Positions 16,005 through 30,800 of a stretch of 64,000 nucleotides of DNA are shown here, in pieces; the stretch's first letter is position 1, and each line of letters starts with the position of its first letter. Both the position numbers and the translations under genes were made by a program. Where the stretch lies: the NCBI GenBank assembly GCA_949752795.1, contig CATKHW010000009.1, forward strand, positions 1,736,001 to 1,800,000, written 5' to 3'. Below the pieces are notes generated by a model. The model had not been told where the DNA came from. It saw only the letters and a list, made by a program, of their open reading frames with translations, and did not search any database. This DNA comes from Hyperoodon ampullatus. Lineage: Eukaryota > Chordata > Mammalia > Artiodactyla > Ziphiidae.

Positions 16005-17632
16005 CCTTTCATCAGAATACTCCATGAACATTTTCAGCTCAATACTCCATGATCTTCTCATCACAATGCTCCATGACCCCTGTCATCACAATGCTCCATG
16101 CTCCTTGATATCAAAATGATCCATGACCTCTGTCATCACAGTGCTCCAAATCCTTGTGATCACATTGTTCCATAACACTTGTCATCACAACGCTCCATGA
16201 TGCCTGTCATCACAATACTCCATGCCCTTGTCATCAAAATGCTCCATGACCTTTGTCATCACAATGCTCAACACACTTGTCATCACAATGCTCCCTGACA
16301 CTTGACGTCAGAATGCTCCTTGATCCCTGTCATGAAAAGGTTCCATGCCTTTTTCATCACAATGCTCTGTGACCCTTGGCATCACAATGCTCCATGCATT
16401 TGTCAGCACAATGTTCCATGACACATGTCATCACAATGCTCCATGAGCTTGTCAGCACAATGCTCCATGACCGATGTGATCACAATGTGCCATGCGGTTG
16501 TCATCACAATGCTCCACATCCTTGTCATCACAATGCTCCATAAACATTGTCATCACAATGCTCCATGCACTTCTCATGAAAATGCTCTCTCACCACTGAT
16601 ATCACAATGTTCCATCACTAGTCATCACAATACTCCCTCACCCCTGTCATCACAATGTTCCATGACCCCTATCATCACAATGCTACATGCCGTTATCATC
16701 ACAATGCACCACTCCCTTGTCATCAAAATGCTCCATGACACTTGGCATCACAATGCTCCATGCCATTGTCATCACAATTCTTCATGAAGACTCTCATTAC
16801 ATTGCTCCATGCCCTTGTCATCACAAAGCTCCATGACGCTTGTCATCACAATGCTCGATGCCCTTCTCATCACAATGCTCCATGACCTTGTCATTACAAT
16901 CCTCCATGACCCATGTATCACAGTGTTCCGTGTCCTTGTCATCACAATGCTCCATGCCCACTCTCATCACAATAATCCATGAAAATTTTCAGACAAATGC
17001 TCCATGCCCTTTTCATCACAAAGCTCAATGACGCATGTCATCAGAATGCTCCATGGCCTTCTCATTCACAATGCTCCATGCCCTTGTCATCACAATGCTC
17101 CAAGACACCTGCAATCACAATGCTCCATGTCCCTTTTCATCTCAATGCTCCATGAACCCTGTCATCACAATGCACCATGCCCATCATCATAATGCTTCAT
17201 GCTATTGTCATCACAATGAAATCAAAATGCTCCATGACCTCTGTCATCACAATGCTCCAAACCCTTGTGATCACAGTGTTGCATAACACCTGTCATCACA
17301 ACGCCCCATGACGCTCATCATCACAATTATCCATGGCCTTCTCATCACAATGCTCCATAACATTTGTCATCACAGTGCTCAATACACTTGTCATCACAAT
17401 GCTCCCTGACTCTTGCCATCAGTATGCTCCTTGAACCCTGTCATGACAAGGCTCCATGCCTTTCTCATCACAATGATCCATGCCCAATTCATCACAATGC
17501 TCCAAGACCCCTGTAATCACAATGCTCCATGCCCCTTTTCATCAGAATGCTCCATGAGACTTCTCATCACAAGGCTCCATGGTCTTCTCATCAGAGTGCT
17601 CCAGGACCTTGTCATCACAATGCTCCATGACC
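16005..17632. repeat. satA HOR unit C, shortened to 1,628 bp by an internal junction
   Basis: The unit begins like its neighbours, but at about 16,350-16,366 the sequence switches to the variant order found at 10,013. The switch occurs within the shared string TTTTCATCACAATGCTC. About 734 bp of the normal unit is missing. This looks like the crossover point that joined the two copies of the larger duplication. Confidence 0.8.
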
Positions 17633-20355
17633 CCTTTCATCAGAATCTTCCATGAACATTTTCAGCTCAATGCTCCATGATCTTCTCATCACAGTGCTCC
17701 ATGACGCCTGTCATCACAATGCTCCATGCTCCTTGATATCAAAATGATCCATGACCTCTGTCATCACAGTGCTCCAAACCCTTGTGATCACATTGTTCCA
17801 TAACACTTGTCATCACAACGCTCCATGATGCCTGTCATCACAATACTCCTTGCCCTTGTCATCACAATGCTCCATGACTTTCGTCATCACAATGCTCAAT
17901 ACACTTGTCATCACAATGCTCCCTGACACTTGTCATCAGAATGCTCCATGACTCCTGTCATCACAATGCTCCAGGCCCCTTGTCATTACAGTTCTCCATG
18001 ACGCTCGTCATCACAATTATCCATGGTCTTCTCTTCACAATGCTCCACTGTCTTGCCATCACAATGCTCCATGACACTTCAAATCACAATGTTACATGCT
18101 CTTGTAATCACATTCTCCATGCAGTTGTCATCACAATGCTCCATGACCCCTGTCATAGCAAGCTCCATGTGCTTTTCATCACAGTGCTTCACGAACTTGT
18201 CATCAAAATTCTCAAAAGCCCTTGTCATCACAATGCTCCATGCCCTTTTCATCACAATGTTCCATGACCATTGTCATCACAATGCTCCATTACCTTTGTC
18301 ATCACAATCCTCCATGACACTTGTCATCACAATGCTCCATGCCGTTGTCATCACAATGCACCATGACATAGGTCATCACAATGCTCCCTGATACCTGACA
18401 TCACAATACTCCATGACCTTTCCTTCATAGTGCTCCATGCCCTTGTCATCACAATGTGCAATGCCCACTGTCATCACAATAATCCATGAAATTTTTCAGA
18501 CCGATGCTCCATGCCCCTGTCATCACAATGCTCCATGCACTTGTCATCACAATGCTCCATGACACCTGTCATCACAATGCTCCGTGACTCCAGTCATCAC
18601 AATGCCTCAAGTCTTTGTCATCATAATGGTCCATTCCCTCATCATCACAAGTCTCTGTGAATTTTGTCACCACAATGCTCCATGAACTTTTCATCACAAT
18701 GCTCTGTGACCCTTGGCATCACAATGCTCCATGCCTTTGTCAGCACAATGTTCCATGACACTTGTCATCACAATGCTCCATGAGATTGTCAGCACAATGC
18801 TCCATGACCGATGTGATCACAATGTGCCATGTGGTTGTCATCACAATGCTCCACATCCTTGTCATCACAATGCTCCATAAACATTTTCATCACAATGCTC
18901 CATTCACTTCTCATGAAAATGCTCTCTCACCACTGATATCACAATGTTCCATCACTAGTCATCACAATACTCCCTCACCCCTGTCATCACAATGTTCCAT
19001 GACCCCTATCATCACAATGCTACATGCCGTTTTCATCACAATGCAGCACTCCCTTGTCATCAAAATGCTCCATGACCTTTGTCATCACAAAGCTCCATGA
19101 CCCTTGGCATCACAATGCTCCATGCCATTGTCATCACACTGCTTCATGAAGACTCTCATTACATTGCTCCATGCCCTTGTCATCACAAAGCTCCATGACG
19201 CTTGTCATAACAATGCTCAATGCCCTTCTCATCACAATGCTCCATGACCCTGTCATTACAATCCTCCATGACCCATGTATCACAGTGTTCCGTGTTCTTG
19301 TCATCACAATGCTCCATGCCCACTCTCATCACAATAATCCATGAAAATATTCAGACAAATGCTCCATGCCCTTGTTATCACAAAGCTCCATGATGCATGT
19401 CATCAGAATGCTCCATGGCCTTCTCATTCACAATGCTCCATGCCCTTGTCATCACAATGCTCCAAGACACCTGTAATCACAATGCTGCATGTCCGTTTAC
19501 ATCTCAATGCTCCATGAACCCTGTCATCACAATGCACCATGCCGATCATCATAATGCTTCATGCTATTGTCATCACAATGAAATCAAAATGCTCCATGAC
19601 CACAGTCATCACAATGCTCCAAACCCTTGTGATCACAATGTTCCATAACACTTGTCATCACAACGCCCCATGATGCTCGTCATCACAATGATCCATGGTC
19701 TTCTCATCACAATGCTCCATAACATTTGTCATCACAATGCTCAATACACTTGTCACCACAATGCTCCCTGACTCTTGCCATCAGTATGCTCCTTGAACCC
19801 TGTCATGACAAGGCTCCATGCCTTTATCATCACAATGCTCCATGCCCCTGTAATCACAATGCTCCAAGACCCCTGTAATCACAATTCTCTATGCCCCTTT
19901 TCATCAGAATGCTCCATGAGACTTCTCATCACAAGGCTCCATGGTCTTCTCATCAGAGTGTTCCAGGACCTGGTCATCACAATGGTCCATGACCCCTTTC
20001 ATCAGAATACTCCATGAACATTTTCAGCTCAATACTCCATGATCTTCTCATCACAATGCTCCATGACCCCTGTCATCACAATGCTCCATGCTCCTTGATA
20101 TCAAAATGATCCATGACCTCTGTCATCACAGTGCTCCAAATCCTTGTGATCACATTGTTCCATAACACTTGTCATCACAACGCTCCATGATGCCTGTCAT
20201 CACAATACTCCATGCCCTTGTCATCAAAATGCTCCATGACCTTTGTCATCACAATGCTCAACACACTTGTCATCACAATGCTCCCTGACACTTGACGTCA
20301 GAATGCTCCTTGATCCCTGTCATGAAAAGGTTCCATGCCTTTTTCATCACAATGC
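16365..20355. repeat. satA duplicated segment, copy 2 (3,990 bp)
   Basis: Its left part matches 10,013 onward at offset 6,352 and its right part (to 20,355) matches 13.6-16.365 kb at offset 3,990. After 20,355 the array diverges from the first copy (GCTCCATGCC here, GCTCTGTGACC at 16,361). Confidence 0.75.
17633..19994. repeat. satA 2,362 bp HOR unit D
   Basis: Full unit, 2,362 bp between CCTTTCATCAGAAT landmarks. It shares the end-of-unit private changes of unit B, so B and D are sister copies of the same parental unit. Confidence 0.88.
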
Positions 20356-22706
20356 TCCATGCCTTATTCATCACAATGCTCCATGCCACTGTCATCACAG
20401 TACTCCACAAGCTTGTCATCAGAAGGCTCCATGACCCTTATCATCACAATTCTCCATGCCCCGTGTCATTACAGTGCTCGATGACACTCGTCATCAATAT
20501 GCTCCATGATCTTGCGATTACAATGCTCCACGGTCTTGCCATCCCAATGCTCCATGACCTGGACATCACAATGCGCCATGAACTTTTCATCACAATGCTC
20601 TACATCCTTTTCATCGCTATGCTCCATAAAACTTGTCATCACAGTGCTCCATGCACTTCTCATCAAAATGCTCTCTCACCACTGATATCACAATGTTCCA
20701 TCACTAGTCATCACAATACTCCCTCACCCCTGTCATCACAATATTCCATGACCACTGTAATCACAATGCTCCATGCCCTTGTCATCACAAAGTTCCATGA
20801 TGCATGTCATCAAAATGCTCCATGGACTTCTCATCACAATGCTCCATGCCCTTGCCATCACAATGCTCCATTACACATGTCATCACAATGCTCCATGACC
20901 ACTGACATCACAGCGCTCCCTGACCCCAGACAACACAATGATCTGGGACTCTTGTCATCAAAATGCTCCAAGACACATGTCATCACAGTGATCCATGCGC
21001 TTGTCATCCCAATGCTCCATGACACCTGTAATCCGAATGCTCCGTGACGCTTGTCATCTCAGTGCTCCATGACACTTGGCATCACAATGTTCCATGCCAT
21101 TGTCATCACCATGCTCCATGAACCCTCTCATTACATTGCTCCAAGCCCTTGTCATCACAAAGCTCCATGACGCTTGTCATCACAATGCTCGATGCTCTTC
21201 TCATCACAGTGCTCCATGCCCTTGTCATTACAATCCTCCATGATCCATGTATCACTGTGTTCCTTGCCCTTGACATCACAGTGCTCCATGCCCACACTCA
21301 TCACAATAATCCATGAAACTTTTCACACAAATGCTCCATGCCCTTGTCATCAAAAGGCTCCATTACCCGTGTCAAAACAATGCTCCATGACCCCTGCCAT
21401 CACAATGTTCCATGGCCTCGTCATCACAAGGCTCCATGACCCTTGTCATCACAATTCTCCAAGACCCCTGTAATCACAGTGCTCCATGCACTTGTCATAA
21501 CGAAGCTCAATGACTTATGTCATCAGAATGCTCCATGGCCTTCTCATCAGAATGCTCCATGCCCTTGTCATCAAAGTGCTCCAAGACCGCTGTATTCACA
21601 ATGCTCCATGCCCCTTTTCATCTCAATGCTCAATGAACTCTGTCATTCCAATGCACCATGCCCATCATCACAATGCTTAATGCTATTGTCATCACAATGA
21701 AATCAAAATGCTCCATGACCTCTGTCATCACAATGCTCCAAACCCTTGTGATCACAATGTTCCATAAAACTTGTCATCACATTTCCCCATGATGCTCCTC
21801 ATCACAATTATCCATGGTCTTCTCATCACAATGCTCCATGACCTTTGTCATCACAATGCTCAATACACTTGTCATCTCAATGCTCCCTGCCACTTGTCAT
21901 CAGTATTCTTCTTGAACCCTGTAATGACAAGGCTCCTTGCCTATTTCATCACAATGATCCATGCGCTTTTCATCACAATGTTCCAAGACCCCAGTAATCA
22001 CAATGCTCCTTGCCCTTCTCATCACAAAGCTCCATGACCCATATCATCAGAATACTCCATGGCCTTCTCATCGCCATGCTCGATGCCCTTGTCATCACAC
22101 TGCTCCCTGAGACTTGTCTTCAGAATGCTCCTTGAACCCTGTCATGAAAAGGCTCCATGCCTGTTTCATCACAATGCTCCATGACCTTTCATCACTATGC
22201 TCCATGCCATTGTCATCACAATTTTCCACAAGCTTGTCATCAGAATGCTCCATGACCCATGTCATCACAATGCTCCATGACCCCTGTCATCGCAATGCTC
22301 CATGACCCCTGTAATCACAATGCTCCATGCCTCTTGTCATTACAGTGCTCCATGACGCTCGTCATCACAATTATCCATGGTCTTCTCATAACAATGCTGC
22401 ACGGTCTTTCCATCACAATGCTCCCTGCCCTGGTCCTCACAATGCTCCATGACCCTTTTCATCACAATTCTCCAAGCAATTGTCATACAGTGCTCCATTA
22501 CATTTGTCATCACAATCCTCCATGACACTTGGCATCACAATGGTCCATGCCATTGTCATCACAATGCACCATGACATGTGTCATCACAATGCTCCCTGAC
22601 ACCTGTCTTCACAATACTACATGACCTTGTCATAAAAAGGTTCCATGCCCTTGTCATCACAATGTGCCATGCCCACCCTCATACCAATAATCCATGAAAC
22701 TTGTCA

Positions 22707-24003
22707 GACCAATTCTCCATGCCCCTGTCATCACAATGCTCCATGCCCTTGTAATCACAATGCTCCATGACCCCTCACATCATAATGCTCCGTGACTCCA
22801 GTCATCACAATGCTTTATGACCTTTGTCATCACAATGGTCCATTCCCTCGTCATGACAATGCTCTGTAAAACTTGTCATCACAATGCTCCATGCCTTTGT
22901 CAGCACAATGCTCCATGACCCTTGTCATCACAATCCTACATGCGCTTCTCAACACAATGTTCCAAGACACATGTCATCACAATGTGCCATGCACTTGTCA
23001 TGACAATGCTCCACAAACTTGTCATCACAAAGCACCATAAAACTTGTCATAAAAATGCTCCATGCACTTCTCATCTAAATGCTCTCTCACCACTGATATC
23101 ACAATGTTCCATCACTAGTCATCACAATACTCCCTCACCCCTGTCATCACAATGTTCCATGACCCCTGTCATCAAAATGCTACATGCCCTTATCATCACA
23201 ATGCTCCATGACCACTGACATCACAATGTTTCATAACCCCTGTCATCAAAATGTTACCTGACCCTTTTCATCAAATTGTTCCATGACCCTTTCATCACAA
23301 TGCTCCCTGCCCTACTCATCACAATGCACCACACTCTTGTCATCAAAATGCTCCTTGACCTTTGTCATCACCAAGCTCCATGACTTTTGGCATCACAATG
23401 CTCCATGCCATTGTCATCACAGTGCTCCATGAACTCTCTCATCACATTCCTCCTTGCCCTTGTCATCACAAAGCTCCAGGACGCTTGTCATCACAATGCT
23501 CAATGCCTTTCTCAACACAATGCTCCATGCCTTGTCATTAAAATCCTCAATGACCCAAGTATCACCGTGTTCCCTGCCCTTGTCATCACAATGCTCCATG
23601 CACACTGTCATTACAATAATCCATGAAACATTTCAAACCAATGCTCCATGCCCTTGTCATCACAATGCTCCATTAGCCCTGTCATAACAATGCTCCATGA
23701 CACCTGCCATCACAATACTCCACAGCATTGTCATCACAAGGCTCCATGTACCTTGTCATCACAATGCTCCGAGACCCCTGTAATCACAAAGCTCCATGCC
23801 CCTTTTCATCTCAATTCTCCATGAACACTGTCATCACAATGCAGCATGCCCATCATCATAATGCTTCATGCTATTGTCATCACAATGAAATCAAAATGTT
23901 CCATGACCTTTGTCATCACAATGCTCCAAACCCTTCTGATCACAGTGTTCCATAACACTTGTCATCACAATGCCCCATGACGCTCCTCATCACAATTATC
24001 CAT
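22707..24003. repeat. satA segment, partner of 8,280-9,580
   Basis: Diverged copy at an offset of about 14.42 kb. It runs directly into the 547 bp tandem duplication. Confidence 0.65.
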
Positions 24004-24341
24004 GGTCTTCTCATCACAATGCTCCATGACCTTTGTCAACACAATGTTCAATACCCTTGTCATCACAATGCTCCCTGACACTGGTCTTCAGTATGCTGCT
24101 TGAAACCTGTCATGACAGGGTTGCATGCCTTTTCCTCACAATGATCCATGCACTTTTCATTACAATGCTCCAAGACCTCTGTAATCACAATGCTCCATGC
24201 GCTTGTCATCACAAAGCTCCATGACGCATGTCATCAGAATGCTCCAAGGCATTGTCAGCAAAATGCTACATGACCTTGTCATCACCATGCTCCATGCCCT
24301 TGTCATCACAGGGCTCCATGAAACCTGTAATCACAATGCTC
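23795..24341. repeat. satA 547 bp tandem duplication, copy 1
   Basis: About 22 monomers repeated immediately at +547 bp. Shared unusual variants are AATGCAGCATGCC, CCCTTCTGATCACAG, GACAGGGTTGCATGCC and AGGCATTGTCAGC. End points are approximate to about one monomer. Confidence 0.85.
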
Positions 24342-24888
24342 CAAGCCCCTTTTCATCTCAATTCTCCATGAACACTGTCATCACAATGCAGCATGCCCAT
24401 CATCATAATGCTTCATGCTATTGTCATCACAATGAAATCAAAATGTTCCATGACCTTTGTCATCACAATGCTCCAAACCCTTCTGATCACAGTGTTCCAT
24501 AACACTTGTCATCACAATGCCCCATGACGCTCCTCATCACAATTATCCATTGTCTTCTCATCACAATGCTCCATGACCGTTGTCAACACAATGTTCAGTA
24601 CCCTTGTCATCACAATGCTCCCTGACACTGGTCTTCAGTATGCTCCTTGAATCCTGTCATGACAGGGTTGCATGCCTTTTCCTCACAATGATCCATGCAC
24701 TTTTCATTACAATGCTACAAGACCTCTGTAATCACAATGCTCCATGCGCTTGTCATCACAAAGCTCCATGACGCATGTCATCAGAATGCTCCAAGGCATT
24801 GTCAGCAAAATGCTACATGACTTGTCATCACCATGCTCCATGCCCTTGTCATCACAGTGCTCCATGAAACCTGTAATCACAATGCTCC
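24342..24888. repeat. satA 547 bp tandem duplication, copy 2
   Basis: Second copy, with a one-base deletion in CATGACTTGTC (24,817-24,825 region) relative to CATGACCTTGTC in copy 1 and a handful of substitutions. Confidence 0.85.
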
Positions 24889-27800
24889 ATGCCCTTTTTC
24901 ATCAGATTGCTCCATGAGACTTGTCATTACAATGCTCCATGGTCTTCTCATCACAATGGTCCATGACACCTTTCATCACAATGTTCCATGACCACTGTCA
25001 CCACAATGCACCATGACACCTGACAATACAGTGATCCGGGAGTCTTGTCATCAAAAATCTCCATGACCCTTTTCATCTCAATGATCTATACCCTTGCCTT
25101 CCCAATGCTCCATGACCCCTGTTATCACAATGATCCATGATGCTTCTAATCCCAGTGTTCCATGACCATTGTCATCACAATGCTCCATGCCTTTGTCAGC
25201 AAAATGCTACATGACCTTGTCATCACAATGCTCCATGCACTTGTCATCACAATCCTCCATTACCATTGTCATCACAATCCTCCATGAACCTTGGGTTCAC
25301 ATTGATTCATGCCATTGTCATCACATTTCTCATGCTCCTTGAAATCAAAATGATCCATGACCTCTGTCATCACAATGCTCCAAACACCTGTGAACACAAT
25401 ATTCCATAACACTTGTCATCACAATGCTCCATGATGTCTGATATCACAATACTCCATGCCTTGTCATCACAATGCTCCATGATCATTGTCATGACAATTC
25501 TCAATACACTTGTCATCACAATGCTTCCTGACACTTGTCGTCAGAATGCTCCTTGAAACCTTTCATGAAAAGACTCCATGCTTTTTTCATCACAATGCTC
25601 CATGCCCTTTTCATCACAATGCTCCATGCCATTGTCATCACAATACTCCACAAGCTTGTAATCAGAATGCTCCATGACCCTTGTCATCACAGTGCTCCAT
25701 GAACCCTGTTATCACAATGCTCCATGACACCTGTCATCACAATGCTCCTTGCCCCTTCTCATTACAGTGCTCCATGACGCTCGTCATCACAATTATCATT
25801 GGTCTTCTCATCAAAGTGATCCACGGACTTGCCATCACAATGATCCATGACACTTCTCATCACAATGCTCCATGACCGATGTCATCACAAGGCACCATGT
25901 GCTTGTCATCACAGTGCTCCACATCCTTGTCATCACAATGCTCCATAAAACTTATCATAACAATGCTCCATGCACTTCTAATGAAAATGGTCTCTCACCA
26001 CTGATATCACAATGTTCCATCACTAGTCATCACAATACTCCCTCAGCCATGCCATCACAATGTTCCATGACCCCAGTCATCACAATGCTCCATGCACTTT
26101 TCCTCACAATGCTTGATGCTATTGTCATCACAATACTCCACAAGCTCGTCATCAGAATGCTCCATGACCCTTGTCATGAAAATGTTCCATGACCCCTGTC
26201 ATCACAATGCTCCATGACCCCTGTCATCACAATGCTCCATGCCCCTTGTCATTACAGAGCTCCATGACGCCCGTCATCACAATTATCCATGGTCTTCTCA
26301 TCACAATGCTCCCCGGTCTTGCCATCACAATGCTCCATGCCCTGGTTATCAGTATTCTCCACGTCTCTGTCATCACAATGCTCCATGACACATCTCATCA
26401 CAATGTTACGTGCACTTTTCATCACAATTATCCATGCACTTGTCATCGCAATGCTCCATGACCCCTGTCATAGCAAGCTCCATGCGCTTGTCATCACAAT
26501 GCTTCACGACCTTGTCATCAAAATTCTCAATGGCCCTTGTCATCACAATGCTCCAAGCCCTTGTCATCACAATGCAACGTTACCTTTGTCATCACAATCC
26601 TCCATGACACTTGGCATCACAATGCTCCATGCCATTGTCATCACAATGGACCATGACATATGTCATCACAAAGCTCCCTGACCCGTCTTCACAATTCTAC
26701 ATGACCTTGGCATCACAATGCTCCATGCCCTAGTCATCACAGTGCGCCATGCGCACTGTCATCACAATAATCCATGAAACTTGTCAGACCAATGATCCAT
26801 GACCCTGTCATCACAATGCCCCACGCACTTGTCATCACAGTGCACCATGACCCCTGTCATCACAATGCTCCGTGACTCCAGTCATCACAATGATTCATGA
26901 CCTTTGTCATCACAATGGTCCATAGCCTCATCATCACAAGGCTCTGTGACATTTGCCACCACAAAGCTCCATAACCATTGGCATCACAATGCTCCATGCC
27001 ATTGTCATCACAAAGCTCCATGAACCCTCTCATCAAATTGCTCCATGCACTTGTCATCACAAAGCTCCATGACGCTTGTGATACCAATGCTCGATGCACT
27101 TCTCATCACAATGTTCCATGCCCTTGTCATTACAAGCCTCCATGACCCATGTAACACAGTGTTCCGTGACCTTGTCATCACAGTGCTCCATGCCCACACT
27201 CATCACAATAATCCATGAAACTTTTCATACCAATTCTGATGCCCTTGTCATCACAATGCTCCACTACCCTGTCATAAAAATGCTCCATGACACCTGACAT
27301 CACAAGTTTTCACGGATTTGTCAGTATAAGTCTCCATGACCGTTGTCATCACCGTGCACCAAGACCCTGTAATCACAATGCTCAATGCACTTGTCATCAC
27401 AAAGCTCCATGGCGCATGTCATCAGAATGCTCCATGGCCTTCTCATTCACAATGCTCCATGCCCTTGTCATCACAATGCTCCAAGACACATTTACTCACA
27501 ATGCTCCATGCCCCTTTTCATCTCAATGCTCCATGAACCCTGTCATCACAATGCACCATGACCCTCATCATAATGCTTCATGCTATTGTCATCACAATGA
27601 AATCAAAATGCTCCATGACCACTGTCATCACAATGCTCCAAACCCTTGTGATCACAATGTTCCATAACACTTGTCATCACAATGCCCCATGATGCTCCTC
27701 ATCACAGTTATCCATGGTCTTCTCAGCACAATGCTCCATGAACTTTGTTATCACAATGCTCAATACACTTGTCATCACAATGCTCCCTGACACTTGTCGT

Positions 27801-30800
27801 CAGTATGCTCCTTGAAACCTGTCATGACAAGGCTCCATGCCCTTTTCATCACAATGCTCGAAGATCGCTCTAATCACAATACTCCATGAATATTTTCAGC
27901 CCAATGCTCTATGATCTTCTCATCACTATGCTCCATGACCCCTGTCATCACAATGCTCCATGCTCCTTGATATCAAAATGATCCATGACCTCTGTCATCA
28001 CAATGCTCCAAACCCTTGGAATCACATTGTTCCACAACACTTGTCATCACAACGCTCCTTGATGCCTGTCATCACAATACTCCATGCCCGTGTCATCACA
28101 ATGCTCCATGCACTTTGTCATCACAATCCTCAATACACTTGTCATCACAATGCTCCCTGACACTTGTCGTCAGAATGCTCCTTGAACCCTGTCATTCAAA
28201 GGCTCTTGCCTTTTTCATCACAATTCTCCATGCCCTTTTCATCACAAGGTTCCATGCCATTGTCATCACAATACTCCACAAGCTTGTCATCAGAATGTTC
28301 CATGACACTTGTCATCACAATGCTCCATGACACCTGTCATCACAATGCTCCATGACACCTGTCATCACAATGCTCCATGCCCCTTGTCATTACAGTGCTC
28401 CATGACGCTCATCATCACAATTATCCATGGTCTTCTCATCACAATGCTGCACGGTCTTGCCATCACAATGCTCCATGACACTTCTCATCACAATGTTACA
28501 TGCTCTTGTCATCACAATTCTCCATGCACTTGTCATCGCAATGCTCCATGACCCCCGTCATAGCAAGCTCCATATGCTTGTCATCACAATGCTTCACGAC
28601 CTTGTCATCAAAAATCTCAATGACCATTGTCATCACAATGCTCCAAGCCCTTGTCATCACAATGCTCCATTACCTTTGTCATCAACATCCTCAATGACAC
28701 TTGGCTTCACAATGCTCCATGCCATTGTCATCATAATGCACCATGACATATGTCATCACAAAGCTCCCTGACACCTGTCTTCACAATACTCCATGACCTG
28801 GTCATAACAATCCTCCATGCCCTAGTCATCACAATGTGCCATTCCCACTATCATCACAATAATCCATGAAACTTGGCAGACCAATGCTCCATGCCCCTGT
28901 CATCACAATGCTCCATGCCCTTGTCATGACAATGCTCCGTGACTCCAGTCATCACAATGCTTCATGACCATTGTCATCACAGTGGTCCATGCCCTCGTCA
29001 TCACAGGGCACTGTGAACTTTGTCTCCATAATTCTCCCTGAACTTTTCATCACAATGCTCTGTGACCCTTGTCATCACAATGCTCCATGCCTTTGTCAGC
29101 AGAGTGCTCCATGACCATTGTCTTCACAATGCCCCAAGACCCCTGTAATAACAATGCTTCATGCTCTTGTCATCACAAAGCTCCATGACGCATGTCATCA
29201 GACAGCTCCATGGCTTTCCCATCACAATGCTCCATGCCCTTTTCATCACAATGCTCCAAGACACCTGTAATCACAATGCTCCATGCCCCTTTTCATCTCA
29301 ATGCCCCATGAACTCTGTCATCACAATGAACCATGCCCATCATCATAAGGCTTCATGCTATTGTCATCACAATGAAATCAAAATGCTCAATGACCTCTGT
29401 CATCACGATGCTCCAAACCCTTGGGTTCAAAATATTCCATAACACTTGTCATCACAACTCCCCATGACGCTCGTCATCACAATTATCCATTGTCTTCTCA
29501 TCACAATGCTCCATGAAGTTTGTCATCACAATGCTCAATACACTTGTCATCACAATGCTCCCTGACACTTGTCATCAGTATGTTCCTTGAACCCTCTCAT
29601 GACAAGGCTCCATGCTTTTTCATCACAATCATCCATGCTCTATTCATCTCAATGCTCCAAGACCAATGTAATCACAATGCTCCAAGCCCCTTTTCATCAG
29701 AATGCACCATGATACTTGTCATCACAAGGCTCCATGGTCTTCTCATCACAATGCTCCAGGACATTGTCATCACAATGCTCCATTCCATTGGCATCACAAT
29801 GTTCTATTACCCCTGCCATCAAAATGCTCAATGATTATTGTCAGCCCAATGCTCCATGAACTTCTGATCACAATGCTCCATGACCCCTGTCATCACAATG
29901 CTCCATGACCCCAGTCATCACAATGCTCCATGACCACTGTCATCACAGCGCTCCATGACACCAGACAACACAATGATCCGGGACTATTGTCATCAAAATG
30001 CTCCATGACACTTGTCATCACAAGGATTCATGCCCTTGCCATCCCAATGCTCCAAGACCCCTGTAATCACAATGCTCCATGACGCTTGTGATCACAGTGC
30101 TCCATCACCCTTGTCATCAAAATGTAACATGCATTTGTCATCACAATGCTCAATACACTTGTCATCACAATGCTCCCTGACACTTGTCGTCAGAATGCCC
30201 CTTGAACACTCTAATGAAAAGGCTCCATGCCTTTTTCATCACAATGCTCGATACCCTTTTCATCACAATGCTCCATGCCTTTGTCATCACATTACTCCAC
30301 AAGCTTGTCATCAGAATGCTCCATGACCCTTGTCATCACAATGCTCCATGACCCCTGTCATCACAATGCTCCACGCCATTGTCATCACAATGGACGCTGA
30401 CATATGTCTTCACAATGCTCCCTGTCACCTGTCTTCACAGTATTCCATGACCTTTTCATCTCAGTGCTCCATGCCCTTGTCATCACAATGCACCATGCCC
30501 ACTGTCATCAGAATAATCCATGAAACTTGTAAGTCCAATGTTCCATGCCACTGTCATCACAATGCTATATGCCCTTGTCATCACAAAGCTGCATGACGCA
30601 TGTCATCAGAATGCTCCATTGCATTCTCATCACAATGGTCCATTCCCTTGTCATCACAATGCTCCTAGACCACTTTAATCACAATGATCCATGCCCCTTT
30701 TCATCTCAATGCTCCATGAACCCTGTCATCACAATGCTCCAAAGCCTTGTGTTCACAATGTTCCATAACACTTGTCATCGCAACGCCCCATGATGCTCGT

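Larger units (their letters stand above)
10013..16364. repeat. satA 6,352 bp duplicated segment, copy 1
   Basis: The start of this segment recurs at 16,365 at an offset of 6,352 bp, seen for example in the GCATTTGTCAGC and GACACATGTC variants that are rarer elsewhere. The segment contains nearly three 2,362 bp HOR periods. The second copy is only 3,990 bp long, and 6,352 minus 2,362 equals 3,990, so the second copy appears to have one HOR period fewer. Confidence 0.75.

Noticed and set aside
20292..21047. 251-codon open frame in satA as a possible protein gene
   Set aside because: It is entirely built of satA monomers, repeats the CHHNAP/LSSQCSM/VITMLH cycle and ends at a monomer TGA; no domain or gene context.
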